Assembly: GCA_022496805.1 (NCBI GenBank)
Contig: CM040085.1
Coordinates: forward strand, 14,165,811-14,229,810
DNA from: Pohlia nutans
Lineage: Eukaryota; Streptophyta; Bryopsida; Bryales; Mniaceae
Length of the DNA: 64,000 nt
Direction of reading: 5' to 3'
The notes under the pieces were generated by a model, which saw nothing but the letters and a program-made list of their open reading frames with translations, was not told the DNA's origin and searched no databases. Positions within the stretch are counted from its first letter, which is position 1; each line of letters opens with the position of its first letter. Of the stretch, positions 23,501 through 35,203 are shown in pieces. The position numbers and the translations under genes are program-made.

Positions 23501-23869
23501 TTGTTGGGAGAGGAAGTTTTTTTAATTCCTTCGGGCTGCCCCGGAAAGCCTATGTCCACTAAAGGTTAAATGAGTGATAATGGATATATCTACTTTAGCT
23601 AGCTCACTCGCTGATGACAGAGGTTTAGAATGGGGCCCCATGAAGAGCCCGTGCCCGCTCTCACAAGTTGAGGTCCACAAGTACACAAATTTATTTTAAT
23701 TCATGTTTTGCATTAGAAACGTGGTGTTGAATGGGCTTGTAGCTTCCTCATTACAGGGCCGAAATCTTTCACGAGACTCGCTCTCACTTTTATTAGAGGC
23801 GATTGAACAGTGTACCCAACATCTATTTAAGTGAGGACGGGCGGCTGGGTGCCTCATTGGGAGGGGCTC
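20553..23869. other. AT-rich intergenic stretch, gene-free
   Basis: Contains one half-arm of the foldback element H (about 21028-21180, GAGCTTGGTGGCC-like) and a degenerate family-L-like right end at about 23530-23575 (CTTCGGGCTGCCCCGG then TTAA). Small open frames here have no recognisable homology. Confidence 0.5.
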
Positions 23870-23872
23870 TTA

Positions 23873-24226
23873 GGGCAGCTTTACACTTAGGAGTCAGGCC
23901 CATTATTCTTGGGCCTAATGCAATAAAAAAAAAAGCCTATATTAGCCTTAGGCCCGACCTCAAGCACTCAATATAACAAGATTACAGTTTTTAATGATAT
24001 GTGCATTCGAGCCCAAGGCCAAAGCTTGAAATTCCATATTTGGTGGTTCCAATGATGAATTGAGTTAGACCCGTGTAAGAGCTTGTCGGTTTTAATGTAA
24101 AAAATATTTTAGTTGCATTGACCTCAATTCCTAATGTAAAGAGGTTGGAATTTTGACCAATGAGAAGCGAGAATTTCAGCCCATTTACACATCAGTTTGT
24201 CTCCGACTCCTAGTGCAAAGCGATCC
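23873..24226. mobile_element. PIF/Harbinger-like MITE (354 bp)
   Basis: TTA on both sides (23870-23872, 24227-24229). Ends are GGGCAGCTTTACACTTAGGA and CTCCTAGTGCAAAGCGATCC. Same class as the elements at 6976, 15320 and 19139. Confidence 0.82.
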
Positions 24227-24479
24227 TTATTCCAAATGTTTTCTTACCTTTTTCACTCGCATACAAAATAAATAAATCATACTAATTAAAAAAAAAAAAA
24301 AAACTGCCAATTTTTTTAATAAAAATAAAAGTAATAAAAATGAAAAATTGGTGCGTAGGACTGAATGTCGGTCGCAATAGTTACGAAGAAAAAGGAAGAG
24401 GCATCTGCTGGTGAGGGGCCAGTGATCGTGGTCGCCTTTTTTTGGAACAAGGAATGAACGCGCAGTCACGAACCTTATG

Positions 24480-24615
24480 ACTGTCAGTCACTCTCCTCAC
24501 TCACCTCCAGCCCCGCCTCCCTTCTCTCGCCATCGCCATGGCCGCTCTTCCCCCTTGCCACTCCTCGATCTCCTCTCCTTTCCTCCTTCCAACTCCACCC
24601 ACAATGCAATCACGT
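24480..24615 (+). promoter_or_regulatory. CT-rich tract upstream of CSLC, possible promoter or 5' UTR
   Basis: A strongly pyrimidine-rich stretch of CTCC/TTCC runs lies about 0.9 kb before the CSLC start, in otherwise AT-rich spacer. Such tracts are common at plant transcription starts and 5' UTRs. No start site or 5' UTR intron can be fixed from sequence, so the role is inferred from position and composition only. The 24616-25456 stretch holds no other recognisable gene. Confidence 0.3.
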
Positions 24616-25456
24616 AGCTAGTACTCCCCACCTTTACTTTAATTACTGTAACAACCTTAAGTTTGCTTTTCTTCTCACTCAGCTAGCTAGCTAGCTCCGT
24701 GCATGGTAGTCTTCATTACTTCTCTAAACCTCCATGTTTCTTGTCTCGCAATTTGGGATGTAGCAACGACAGAGGACCTGGTTTTCACGAGCTACGCAGA
24801 TGACGCTGCTGTTGTGTGGGGAGGCGCGTGCATGTCAGAGGACGCTGACTGACTGCATGGATGAGTCTATGGGTGAGGCGGTACGGTGATGACGAGCACC
24901 AGCGCTAATTAAGGTCTGCTTTTCTAATCCCTGCCTTTGACTCCACGTTCTTGGTGTCGGCAAAAAAATTAAAAATCGTTGGTTTTGTAATAATAGGCTA
25001 CGGAAATCGTTGTCGACAATAGACTACCCGTTAATTGGACATGTTGCAGCATGTTCTATTACTCCCGAGGTTTGTTCCGAAATAAGAAGCCCATGGGAAC
25101 ACTGCTTCCCGTTTCTGAAAGGTGCTTTTTTATTTCGTAACAGAGCCCGGAGTATTTGCTTTTTTTCTTTTTATAGCACCTTGATGAATCTTTTCACCTT
25201 AATTGGACATCGTTGAAGCAAGAACTCTTCAACTTCCATTGATTATCAGAAAGTTTCGTCAGGTTTTCTTCTTGCGTTTAAGGATTACTCCCTGTTTGAT
25301 GATAGGTACGTGTGTTGCGTTTCGGATGGTGTGGATGTGTGTTTTAGGGACCGTATTTACGTTGTTGTGATGGGGAGCTGAATGCAGCTGGGAAGGAGGC
25401 ATGCAGCGTGTACACGAGTAGCAATTACTGTAGCTTTTTTTCGATTCGACAACAGG

Positions 25457-28400
25457 ATGGGTCCGCAGAGGTTTGATTTTGTGGACTGGTGGAGCAAGGA
25501 GCAGAGGCGAGGGACGCCCGTGGTGGTGAAGATGGAGAATCCCAACTACTCGTTGCTGGAGATCGAGAGCCCCAAGAGTTTGCAGCGAGACCAAGAGGCG
25601 AAAAGGGAGAAAAGCGCGAAACGAGAAACGCGAAACGCGAAGCAGCTGACATGGGTGCTGCTGCTGAAAGCACACAAAGCGGTCGGCTGTGTGGCGTGGG
25701 TGGCGTCGGGGGCGATGCTCTTGCTTGCTGCAATCAAGAAGCGCCTCATTCTGGGCCAAGGGTTAGATCCTTCCAGACCTCCGAAGAGCAAGCTTTTCAA
25801 AGCGATGACGGCGTTTCTCATCTTCTCTCTCGTCATGTTGTGTGTGGAAGTTGGAGCTCACGCTCTCGGATGGCACAGACCCCGGGATTATCTGCCACAT
25901 TATTACTCGTTTCGGATCCAGGAACTGCCGAATGCTGTGTATTCCGGATGGATCTACTTTCGTGCGTTTTACGTTGCGCCACCGCTTCAACGATTGACGA
26001 GTTTCTGCATCTGGTTGTTTCTGCTCCAATCTGTGGATCTCACCGTGTTGACCGTGCTTGGCTATGTGTATATCAAGTGGAAAAATATCAAGCCTGTTCC
26101 TGTTAACCCTTCTCTTGAGTCCGATGACGTTGAGAATCCTGATTCTGGCCATCCCATGGTGCTCGTCCAGATCCCCATGTGCAACGAAAGAGAGGTACGT
26201 TGCATTTTATTTTACTGAAAAGCATTGCATGTGTCGGTGAAGCCCTAAAGAACGAATGGTTTTCAAATGACGATTCTGTTGTGAAAAATGGAACCAGATT
26301 TTACATAATTACCAGAATTAGTGAAGAATATTGCATGTGTTGGTTGAAAACAGAGAGTTAACACATAAGGTAGTCTACATAGGAGAACTCAAAACTTTTG
26401 AAAAGAACATGAGGGTTTCTTTCTCCTTTAAGGGTTTATGACTGACTCAGAAGCACGAGAATATGATGAGGGCCAATTTGGATCTTCTGATTTTTCTAGC
26501 TTTTTTGGACAGTGGGTTTGTACTCTATTCAGACAAACAAAAATAAAAATCACTGATGGAGATTAGGATGAAGGATTCAATTAGACTCACTGGGTGAAGC
26601 ATACAAGAATATCGTGTTATGGTTTCTGACTTAAAGAGCTGCTTTGTGATTCAGTGGAGTATAGAATCGACTTAGAACCTGTTGCTGTTCAATGATGAGA
26701 ATCACTATACTCAGCCCTCTCTAATGACACTGCAAAATGCACTCTCACATGTGGCTGTGCAATTAGAGAGTATGTCATTTATTAGAGAGGGTTGGGTTTC
26801 TAGAAGTTTCATAGAATTTCAGTCTGTGTCAAGAGTAGTTCAATAAATTATTACCTGCAGAGAATTGATACAATGTTGGTGTTGTAGGTTTACGAGCAAT
26901 CCATATCAGCAGTTTGCCAGCTGGATTGGCCAAAGAGCCGCATTCTGATTCAGGTGTTGGACGATTCTTCGGACGTGGAGACACGGATGTTGATCAAAGG
27001 CGAGGTGGCCAAGTGGCATCAGAGAGGAGTGAACATCGTGTACCGACACCGCGTGGACCGCACAGGATACAAGGCGGGCAACTTGAAGTCAGCCATGCAG
27101 TGTGATTACGTCAAGGATTACGAGTTTGTGACCATCTTTGATGCCGACTTTCAGCCCAAGTCCGACTTCCTCAAACGCACAGTCCCTCATTTCAGGGTAT
27201 GGTTTACAATCTACCCTGGATTACCTCCTCAAGTGTTAAATATTACATGAAAATTCTACTCCCTTCTAAAACACATTGTGGAGGCATTTCTGAAGCATGG
27301 AACTTTCTTCTTACCGACACTCCCTTCTTCATTACTTAATGATAAAACCATGGGATCATTCATCCCTGGTAAGCTCTTACACTTGAGCCAATGAATGTTA
27401 CATTTCTAAACACTACGAGGATCATACACTGATTACCAACGTCAGGGGAGTAGCTATAACAACATTACGGTTCCTAAATGTTGCTCAACAAACGAAGCTT
27501 GGATCAGTTTTCTTGTTTTTTAAGCATCATAGAGTAGGTCTTATGTGAAGTTTCTTTTCTTCAAATTTATTTATTTTTTAATCGACACAAGAAATATTCT
27601 TCACTGATTATGGTGATATAAAATTTGGTCCCCATCTGAATTATAGTTTTCACAATATGATAGATTGAATCTGTCATTTTAAAACCATGAAGCCTTGGTA
27701 CAAGTCGTATCGTTGCTTGAGTTGCTCCCCTACTTTACTAACAAACATAGCACACTTGGGTTAAACTCGATTATGTAAGTGTTAAATTTACAAGTGTTTA
27801 TTGTGTTAAGACTTTAGTGACAATTTCAGTCACAACGGAATTTAGTCATTAAAAGACAAGTCACATTTGACAGGATTTTCTATGGTGAATGAATGGATTG
27901 CAGGACAACCCAGAGCTGGCGCTGGTGCAGGCGCGGTGGTCGTTTGTGAACAAGACGGAGAATCTGCTGACACGGCTGCAGAACATGAACCTGACGTTCC
28001 ACTTCGAAGTGGAGCAGCAAGTGAACGGCATCTTCCTCAACTTCTTCGGCTTCAACGGCACCGCCGGCGTGTGGCGCATCAAAGCGCTGGAGGATTCCGG
28101 GGGCTGGTTGGAACGCACCACTGTGGAGGACATGGACATTGCTGTGCGCGCTCATCTGCAGGGCTGGAAGTTCATCTTCCTCAACGACGTCCGGGTCAGT
28201 CACCCATCATCTCTCTTTCTAATTTTCATGGTTTCTTTCTAAAATAAAAAAATTCAACAAGAATAAAAGCTTCCTCAATACTCTCTTATTGTGCTCATTT
28301 CGTTTCCTATATTTATAGCGTTATCACTACTGGGATCATACACTGTGTGCTATGTTTGTTAGCGACGTGTTGGGATCATACTGTTGTTATAGCTACTCCC

Positions 28401-29457
28401 CTGATTGATATTGCTAACAAGTGTATGATCCCAGTTTTAGTGTATTCGAGTCATGATGTTTTCTTGCTTGAATTCATCAAGGACTATTTTGTTTTTGATG
28501 AGTAATGTAGCTTTGAAGCATTGAGCAAAGTTAGTAGTGATGTTGAAGGAGTGATTGATTTTCTGTGTGTTGCAGTGCATGTGCGAATTGCCCGGGTCCT
28601 ACGAGGCATATCGGAAGCAGCAACATCGGTGGCACTCTGGCCCTATGCAACTTTTCCGCCTCAGTATCTCCGATATCATCAAAGCCAAGGTGCGTCCAAC
28701 TTTGATGGGCCTGAAAAAAATTCCGGGGGCTCAAAATTTGTGCACTTTTATTTGCCACAAAGAACAAAGTGATGGAGCTGTTGTATGGAGCAGGTTACGT
28801 CGGATTGACTGGGTATGTAGAAGAAGTGACAGGGTTGTGCATTGTGTGCAGATTTCATGGACGAAGAAAGCCAACTTGATTTTCCTGTTCTTCCTGCTGA
28901 GGAAACTGATTCTGCCCTTTTATTCATTCACGCTCTTCTGCATCATCCTGCCAATGGTGATGTTCGTGCCAGAGGCCACACTGCCACTGTGGGTGGTGTG
29001 CTACATTCCCATGTTCATGTCGTTCCTCAAAGTCCTGCCATCGCCAAACTCATTTCCTTTCCTGATCCCCTACCTCCTGTTCGAGAATACCATGTCGGTG
29101 ACCAAGTTCAACGCCATGATCTCCGGGCTCTTCGAACTCAGCAGCGCACACGAGTGGGTGGTGACGAAGAAAACCGGGCGCGTTTCCGAGGCCGAGGAGC
29201 TTCTTCTGCTCACAGAGTCAACGCCCCTCGAAAAAACCACCTCCCTGCCACCGACACTACCGACACTACCGACACCACCGCCGCCGAAGAAGAAAAACCG
29301 GTTGTACCGCAAGGAATTGGTCCTGGCTTTTCTGTTACTGGCAGCTTCGGCACGCAGCTTGCTCTCTGCTCATGGCCTCCATTTCTACTTCCTCCTCTTC
29401 CAGGGCATTTCTTTTCTGGTGGTTGGCCTTGATCTCATCGGAGAGCAAGTCAGTTGA
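25457..29457 (+). CDS. CSLC: Cellulose synthase-like C (CSLC) glycosyltransferase, 5 exons, 685 aa
   Basis: Exons are 25457-26194, 26888-27196, 27904-28194, 28576-28689 and 28852-29457. All introns are GT-AG and phase 0. The family is GT2; plant CSLC proteins are Golgi membrane beta-1,4-glucan synthases that make the xyloglucan backbone. Seen here: the conserved N-terminal [20 protein letters not shown], hydrophobic segments near residues 80-230, first Asp in VLDDSSD (about 271-275), DAD (331-333), TVED (422-425), QQHRW (461-465), then several C-terminal membrane spans containing [15 protein letters not shown] and [13 protein letters not shown]. The length matches the family. I chose the Met at 25457 (MGPQRFDF) over an in-frame Met 25 codons upstream, whose extension is not CSLC-like. 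Intron 2 holds an old MITE and intron 3 a small TIR element. Telomere-like repeats begin one base after the TGA. Polyadenylation-type AATAAA variants occur near 29517 and 29731. Xyloglucan function is family knowledge, not shown by the sequence. Confidence 0.97.
26713..26793. repeat. Small inverted-repeat element in CSLC intron 1
   Basis: CCCTCTCTAAT at the left is mirrored by ATTAGAGAGGG at the right, about 80 bp apart, with a second inner inverted pair. It looks like a tiny MITE or hairpin. No target duplication is clear. Confidence 0.4.
27535..27700. mobile_element. Decayed piggyBac-like MITE, family E, in CSLC intron 2
   Basis: The stretch matches the interior of the element at 1780-1989, sharing for example TTTTCACAATATGAT and a right-hand part ending CCATGAAGCCTTGG. 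The terminal TTAA and CCCCTAAAGG ends have been lost. It is an old insertion tolerated in the intron. Confidence 0.65.
28329..28435. repeat. Short TIR element in CSLC intron 3
   Basis: ACTGGGATCATACACT at the left is mirrored by AGTGTATGATCCCAGT at the right, a 16-bp perfect terminal inverted repeat around about 75 bp. Related pieces (GGATCATACACTG, ATGTTTGTTAG-like) lie in intron 2 near 27420-27760. A small non-autonomous DNA element is likely; the superfamily is unknown. Confidence 0.6.
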
Positions 29458-29493
29458 CCCTAAACCCTAAACCCTAAAACCTAAAACCCTAAA
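29458..29493 (+). repeat. Interstitial telomere-like repeat directly after the CSLC stop
   Basis: Five head-to-tail units of CCCTAAA or close variants (CCCTAAAA, CCTAAAA) begin one base after the TGA stop at 29455-29457. CCCTAAA is the Arabidopsis-type plant telomere unit. In the transcript it would form the first part of the 3' UTR. Confidence 0.85.
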
Positions 29494-30078
29494 CGTCACG
29501 TTTCTTCTGCCCTTGCAATAAATTATGATTTAGTCCATTTTTGAGCTCGTGGAAGGTGTTAGGTGGTTAGAGGTGAAAAAAGGAGCAGGGTTTTGCTGGT
29601 ACTGTAAAAAGAAGAGTAGTTGAAAGGTTTGTATGCCGGCTGCAAAGCACCTCACTATTCATTGCGATAAGGTCATTCTTCATAGTTATCATTGTTTCAA
29701 ATTGTGCCCCCTTTCTATTCGGTTTCTGAGAATAATAAATTCTTGATTCTCTGTGCACATGACCAGAGATTGGCATGTGCGTGTGTGAGAGATTGCTGTA
29801 TTTGGTAGCCCATGTATTTGAAATTTTTAAGGCACTGGAAATCAATGCATGCATCAATTGAAATGCATTGATGTTTCACCGTCCTCTTTCACAATTGCTT
29901 AGAAGTATTTATCTTTGTTTACCAGGTGATTTTTCTTCTTTTGCACTGATGGTTGATAGACATTGTTTGTAAACGTGTTTTTGTTATGCATTTGAGTTTT
30001 CAGAATCATGAGTTTCTTTCCACAAGGAGGTTTTTGGTGTCATGTTTTTGTCGCTTCGTTTTCAAGGAGTTACATGGC
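29494..30078. other. CSLC 3' flank, no further gene seen
   Basis: AT-rich sequence with AATAAA-like words at about 29517 and 29731 that could serve CSLC polyadenylation. I see no open frame with a recognisable protein and no clear transposon before the family-D element that starts at 30083. Confidence 0.5.
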
Positions 30079-30082
30079 TTAA

Positions 30083-30611
30083 CCCTTTAACGCGCCAGCA
30101 TCCACTATGTGGACGACGCACAGATTGAAACTGCTGGATTCTCATCCAAATTAGACAGTTTTCATCCACCAAAATTTCTTTTGGTTCTTGAGCAAGTTGA
30201 CTATCCTTTGTACGGTTTGGATCTTCAAAATAGGTTATTGTGATTTTTAGAATTGGTTTATGTCAAGTTTCATTCTTAGTTCAAAAAGTGGGACCTTAAA
30301 TATGATTTTCCAAAATAAGTAGAATCAAATAATGGAAACCATACCATCTCGTAGTGCATGTTATTCCAATTTCATTACCATATATATATTTTAAATTGTG
30401 CTAATTTGGGATTTAAAATTGAATTTCAAAAGAAAACCTTGCAAAATTAATTTAAAAATATTGAATAAAAATAGAATAAATCCAACCGTACAAATGTGAT
30501 CTTCACATTGACATTTACAACTTTGCTTTGACCATCAACCCCATTTTTGGTTTCCATCAAACATTTTATAACGCTTATTTGAAAACAATGTTGAATCGGG
30601 ACGTTAAAGGG
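30083..30611. mobile_element. piggyBac-like MITE, family D copy 2 (529 bp)
   Basis: TTAA at 30079-30082 and 30612-30615; TIR CCCTTTAACG / CGTTAAAGGG. The palindrome CATCCA-CTATG-TGGACG (5 of 6) is at 30099-30115, 16 bp inside the left end. It carries an intact TTAA at 30296-30299, where copy 1 is interrupted by family B. Confidence 0.93.
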
Positions 30612-30615
30612 TTAA

Positions 30616-31251
30616 CAGTATAAACAAGCAAGCTGTAAAAGTAAATCTAGGGTAAATACTAAGGTAGAGACTATGCGACTAGCCACTTGTTTTGTTATGT
30701 TTTGGTGGGTGCTCTATAGGTACAAAATTGGAAACAAACTTAGTGTGCAAATTGCAATGTGAATTTATTATATAATGCAGAGTTGGTGCACACATGCATG
30801 CTCTCTACGACTGTTCTAGGTCGGGCATTCACATGGGCCCACTTAGTCTATTATATACGGAAACACGGCCCATCTCATTTGTGACACAATGGTGCACATA
30901 CGAACACACACATGCTCCCCATGACCGTTCCGCAACGGAGCGGTTGTGTCGGGCGTCGACATTGTAGTCTATTATACAATGCACAATGATGCACACAAGC
31001 ACACTCTATATGATGGGTAATCACTTGGAATTGTTGTGTTGCAGTCACTTTGGCATGGGTCAACCTCATCGAATATATATCCCAAAAACTCAATTTCAGA
31101 GTGTGGATACTATAGAAGTACTTGCTATCGTATTTGTGCCAATCAACTTCTTATTGTACAATATAAGGAGTAATGTCCATTGTTTCAATTTAGTACCGCT
31201 CAATTGGAATTTATATCACGTTTTAAAATCATACTACTAACAATGGTGAAG
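30616..31251. other. Spacer, no gene recognised
   Basis: Contains two related blocks (about 30770-30850 and 30880-30990) with CACATGC, CATGAC/CACGAC and GGGC words that look like an old duplication. No gene. Confidence 0.35.
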
Positions 31252-31255
31252 TGTA

Positions 31256-32240
31256 CAGTACCCACCAACAAGTTTACGTTCAAATTTTCAAACTCCAAGT
31301 GCCAGTGAAAAAAAAGCGCAACTTTGAAAAATTATATCTCCCAATTTACAACTCCAAACTTCACGAAACTGCCACACGTTTGTTTAGAAACAAGTTAACT
31401 ACATTCTAGGTATCATTAGTATGCAAATTTGAGCCATGTGTCTAAGAAAAATCAGATTGCATTAATTGCACTCCAAGTTGTGTTTGTAGCTCCTACACCG
31501 TGAAGACAACATCCATTTTTCTTGAGCCAACACACTTCAGATTTTTGTGAGTTTGAGCTTCATATATGGATCTCCAACAACCTTTCAACAAAAAACATAC
31601 TTCATTCAAGCAATTTGGTAGCTTGTGGATACATTGTGTGAGTGTTTTTGGTGAGTAGTTGCAATTCAAGTGGTTTTGTTTCTTGAGCTTGCAACTTTGC
31701 ACAAATAGTAGAATTGGAAGGATTCATTGCTTCTTTAGGATTTTGGTGGACATAACATCAATAGGAAGAAAAGAATTCACTCAAATTTGTAAGTGTTAAT
31801 GCTCCAGTTCTCAATTCAAATGGTAAATAGTTTGTCAAAAAGGAAGAGTTTGAAAGATACTATCCAAAAGAAAGAGCTACCGCAAAACAAAGAAGAATTA
31901 GTCAACACCATTCAAAGGGCATGGGAAGAGGTGTCTTTAGAGATGATTGAAGTTCTCCTTGCTAGCATGCCTCACCGTATGAAGGCTGTAATCAAAGCTA
32001 ATAGTGGTAACACTAGATGGTAGATAGTTTGTCAAAAAATGCTATATGTACATATGAATCTGTAAGCTTTATTGTAAATGCCTAATATATTAATAAAGTA
32101 GATTTCATTATCTCTCCAACGCACTTTGCGGTTTGTGATTTGGATCATTTTTGAGCAAATGGTGGCAATTTGAAATTGGAGATATGTGCCTTGTTTCTGC
32201 AGAATGAGTGCTGTGAACGTAAACTTGTTGGTGGGTACTG
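31256..32240 (+). mobile_element. Tc1-like (Tc1/mariner) element, 985 bp, internally decayed
   Basis: TA on both sides (31254-31255, 32241-32242). Terminal inverted repeats start CAGTACCCACCAACAAGTTT and match perfectly for about 29 bp. CAGT ends and TA duplication are the Tc1/mariner signature. The interior encodes a transposase C-terminal remnant at 31793-32023. The element is shorter than a full Tc1 with an intact gene, so it is dead or non-autonomous. Confidence 0.93.
31793..32023 (+). pseudogene. Tc1-like transposase, C-terminal remnant
   Basis: The frame reads LPQNKEELVNTIQRAWEEVS followed by EVLLASMPHRMKAVIKANSG and NTRW, then stop. This is the standard end of Tc1-type DDE transposases (PRNLEEL...W..I, then SMPRR...VIKAKGG.TKY). 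The preceding DDE catalytic core (usual SPDLNPIE region) is frame-broken at about 31800-31840 and I could not recover it upstream. The role in life was cut-and-paste transposition at TA sites; it is inactive here. Confidence 0.9.
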
Positions 32241-32620
32241 TACAATGGGGTACAAAAAGTGAAGATAATTTTACTAATGAGAATCTTGGAACCAACTGAT
32301 TTGGCCATGTTGTAAGACAAAGATCAACATATCTGATGCAAATGGACATCCTTAGATTTGAAAAGCACCAATGGATCAATGGAAGGATTCAAGAAGCACA
32401 CATGTTTACCATCTATAAATTAAAGAAGATACTCCAACATGATTTGGACTTTTGTTTCTAAATTAGAAATAATTCTAAAAATACCTCAAAACCAATTGAA
32501 ACATGCCATCAAAAACTACCCAATACAATCTCCAAACTCAAATTTTTTAGAACATATTTGGAATCGTTTAAAAAAGCAACTACAATTTTTATCCTATTTA
32601 GTATCATTTGGATGATTTAA

Positions 32621-32845
32621 CCCCTACACGTTTGAACGTGCCTTTGCGGCCAGTAGAATATGATGTATTTTGGTTGTATTTGGAATGGATCCACACCTTT
32701 AATGGGTTTGAGTTCAAAAGAGAAGTTGGAATTTAGATCAATGCGGTTTTAGTGAGTTATTGAGATCCCAATTTAGAGTTTCTTGTTGGTAGCAAATCCC
32801 AATCATACAACATCGTATATACTATCCCCATGGGACGTTCAGGGG
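32621..32845. mobile_element. piggyBac-like MITE, family M (225 bp)
   Basis: TTAA at 32617-32620 and 32846-32849. Ends are CCCCTACACGTTT and GGGACGTTCAGGGG. A degenerate palindrome CGTGCC-TTTGC-GGCCAG lies at 32637-32653, 16 bp inside the left end. Confidence 0.8.
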
Positions 32846-32849
32846 TTAA

Positions 32850-35203
32850 TGTAACACCAAAATAATGTAATATCCCGGGGGTTGCACTCTTTATTAAACC
32901 TTAGCATCACGTGCGTTCATAACCCCCTTTAAAATACCCCTTGTATATGTTAGAATATTCATAAATTTGTTCAGATAGATACCCGGGGAAGTCATTGTTA
33001 AGAATTTAGATAACTATGAGAGAACAAATATAGGGTGTCTTTTATTCATTTGAGATAAAACTTATAAATTTATAAAAGTAATATAGGGTGTTTTAAAACC
33101 AATTTGGGAATAATTTAGAAATATTCTTAGAATATATATAGAATATATCATAAATATACTATATATAGTAGAATATTCCAATTATTTCATAGCCCCCCAT
33201 TAAATACCCTTTGTACGCTCATATGTATCCAAAATTTACACTAAGTGACTTCCCCGAGGATAGATATGTTTAATGTAAATATACAACCCTATTTTGAGCC
33301 CTAAATATGCTTCTTGTATGTATACATGGTACAATAGTGTACCATCAAGAAGCTTTTCAGTGAATCTAGACACCTAAACAACAAGTGGCTTAGTCTCACA
33401 TTAGTATAAACCACTAGGGTGTAAAATAGTTGGAGATGATTAGCAGTATCTTGCCTCCAAGGCAAGAAATCAACAATTTCAAAACTTGAAAGCAAGACAT
33501 TAATAATCTCCAAACTTGTGTGAATTGATGAGATTTACAACATAGAAAGGGTTGATGACGAAGTTAATCTAAATTTTTGGATTAATAGGGAAGCAAATGA
33601 ATCTTGTGACACCCTACTCCATGTGACATCCTATTCAATGTAACACCCCTTGAAATAGGAGTATATATTATAACTTATAACATCCTATTCAATAGAGTTA
33701 TCCGTAAAGTTAGCATAGGGTTGCCAGTTTACAACAAGGAGTTTCAGCCTTGATATAGATTTTTTTGACATCCACTCACGCAAGTCACCAAGCTCCTTCC
33801 CTTGGGGGAGCATGAGGTTGGTGAGGGGGTACGTGGAGATTCTTCCATGGAAACTCAAGTTAGGTTTGGAGGAGCTTCTCTTGCATTGGAGAGGTTCAAG
33901 GTTTGAATCTCCCTGACAACACATTGTTTTGTGATTGGTTGAAAGAAAAGGAGCTAAAACTCATTTTCTGCGCATATCAAGCTTAAAAATAAAAATAAAA
34001 ACCCTTAAAAAAATTGTTTTGATAATTTGTGAGATTGTTTTTTAGTACCACATAAAAATAAACATAAATTGCATTCTAGGAATGCACCACATAACATTCT
34101 GTAGTATTAATCACCTTCATTAATGCCAAATAACCCTTTGATTCTTGATAAGAGCCCTTTGATTCCTTGAAAGGATAATAGCTTAATTTTACAAAAAGGG
34201 TGTCATGTGCATACTACACAAAAATGGTTATTTAGTATGGTCTAAATTATTTATCACATGGACATACTATTTGACACAAGTTGTTGTGGTGGCATTGTAT
34301 CATTGGGGATATGTATAGTACACATGCCAATGACACAGTTCCAATGATTGCACAGTTCCAATTATAGTAGACATGCCAATGACCGCACAGTTTCACCGCA
34401 TAATTCCAGTAGAAATGTAAGGTACCGCCCAATCACCGCAAGCTGTGTGGTGAAGAACTTCAAGTAAATTTCCATTAAAAATCATAACCAATGTGTTTGA
34501 CATGCAATAAAAGTTATTCTACGTAACATTTTTGAGTGTGATTTTTCCAAGGTGAATCTCAACTTGACATACCACAATCTTTCAATGTTTCTACAGTGTA
34601 AGTTTCTACATTGTCATGGGGAAGGATTTGAGTAATGCCTCCGCAGTCATTCGCATGTCTACCTTAATGGTGGCATTGCTAAATTGGACACTCATTTTCT
34701 TGTTGACCAACTATCACACCATATTGACATTTTAAGTATTTCTTTTTTCATTGCCATCAAAAGTCAAAGAACTGTAGAGCTATTACAGCTGCCATAAAAA
34801 GTTGGCAACTGAAGCTAGCGATAAGTACGAAAAACCCAATTTCAAATGTGAACGAAACCCATAAATTTGGACAGGAATCCCCTGCTCTTCGAGACATCCC
34901 AGAATCCCCGCATGCTATTCTGAAATCCGTTACTTCTTGAACGCTGATCCATTCACATTGATACCCTGGAACGGCCCACATTGATACCCTGGGTACACGT
35001 TTGCTAAACGGAAACAGGAGATGGAAATAAAAAGGGAACTTATCACCCTGTTCTTTTGGCATGTAATTTCATGCGGGTATAACCACATTTTGATGCGGCG
35101 AATCAAATAACCAGAATGAAAGTATGCAACAGCTCGAAGCTGAACTAACATCTCTCAAGAGTTGGCCTACTCACTAATGAACGTTTACTTGGGTTAAGAA
35201 ATT
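32850..35203. other. AT-rich intergenic stretch downstream of PDI
   Basis: No gene recognised. Short direct repeats (CATGCCAATGAC, GCACAGTT words) occur at about 34320-34395. The part nearest 35203 is the PDI 3' side. The segment 33690-33910 is somewhat GC-richer but not assigned. Confidence 0.45.

Noticed and set aside
25382..25456. Upstream in-frame start for CSLC
   Set aside because: The extra 25 residues do not resemble CSLC N-termini, while the Met at 25457 starts directly before the conserved region.
25259..25836. Several long - strand frames opposite CSLC exon 1
   Set aside because: They are shadows of a GC-rich coding exon, with biased composition and no recognisable domains.
30083..30611. 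Reading the TTAA-flanked elements as PIF/Harbinger MITEs with TTA/TAA duplication
   Set aside because: With TTA on the left and TAA on the right the duplication would not be a direct repeat; TTAA gives symmetric ends and matches both empty sites.
33690..33910. Possible tRNA-derived SINE (B-box-like GGTTTGAATCTCC)
   Set aside because: No convincing A box at the right distance and no tail or target duplication; one B-box-like word is expected by chance.
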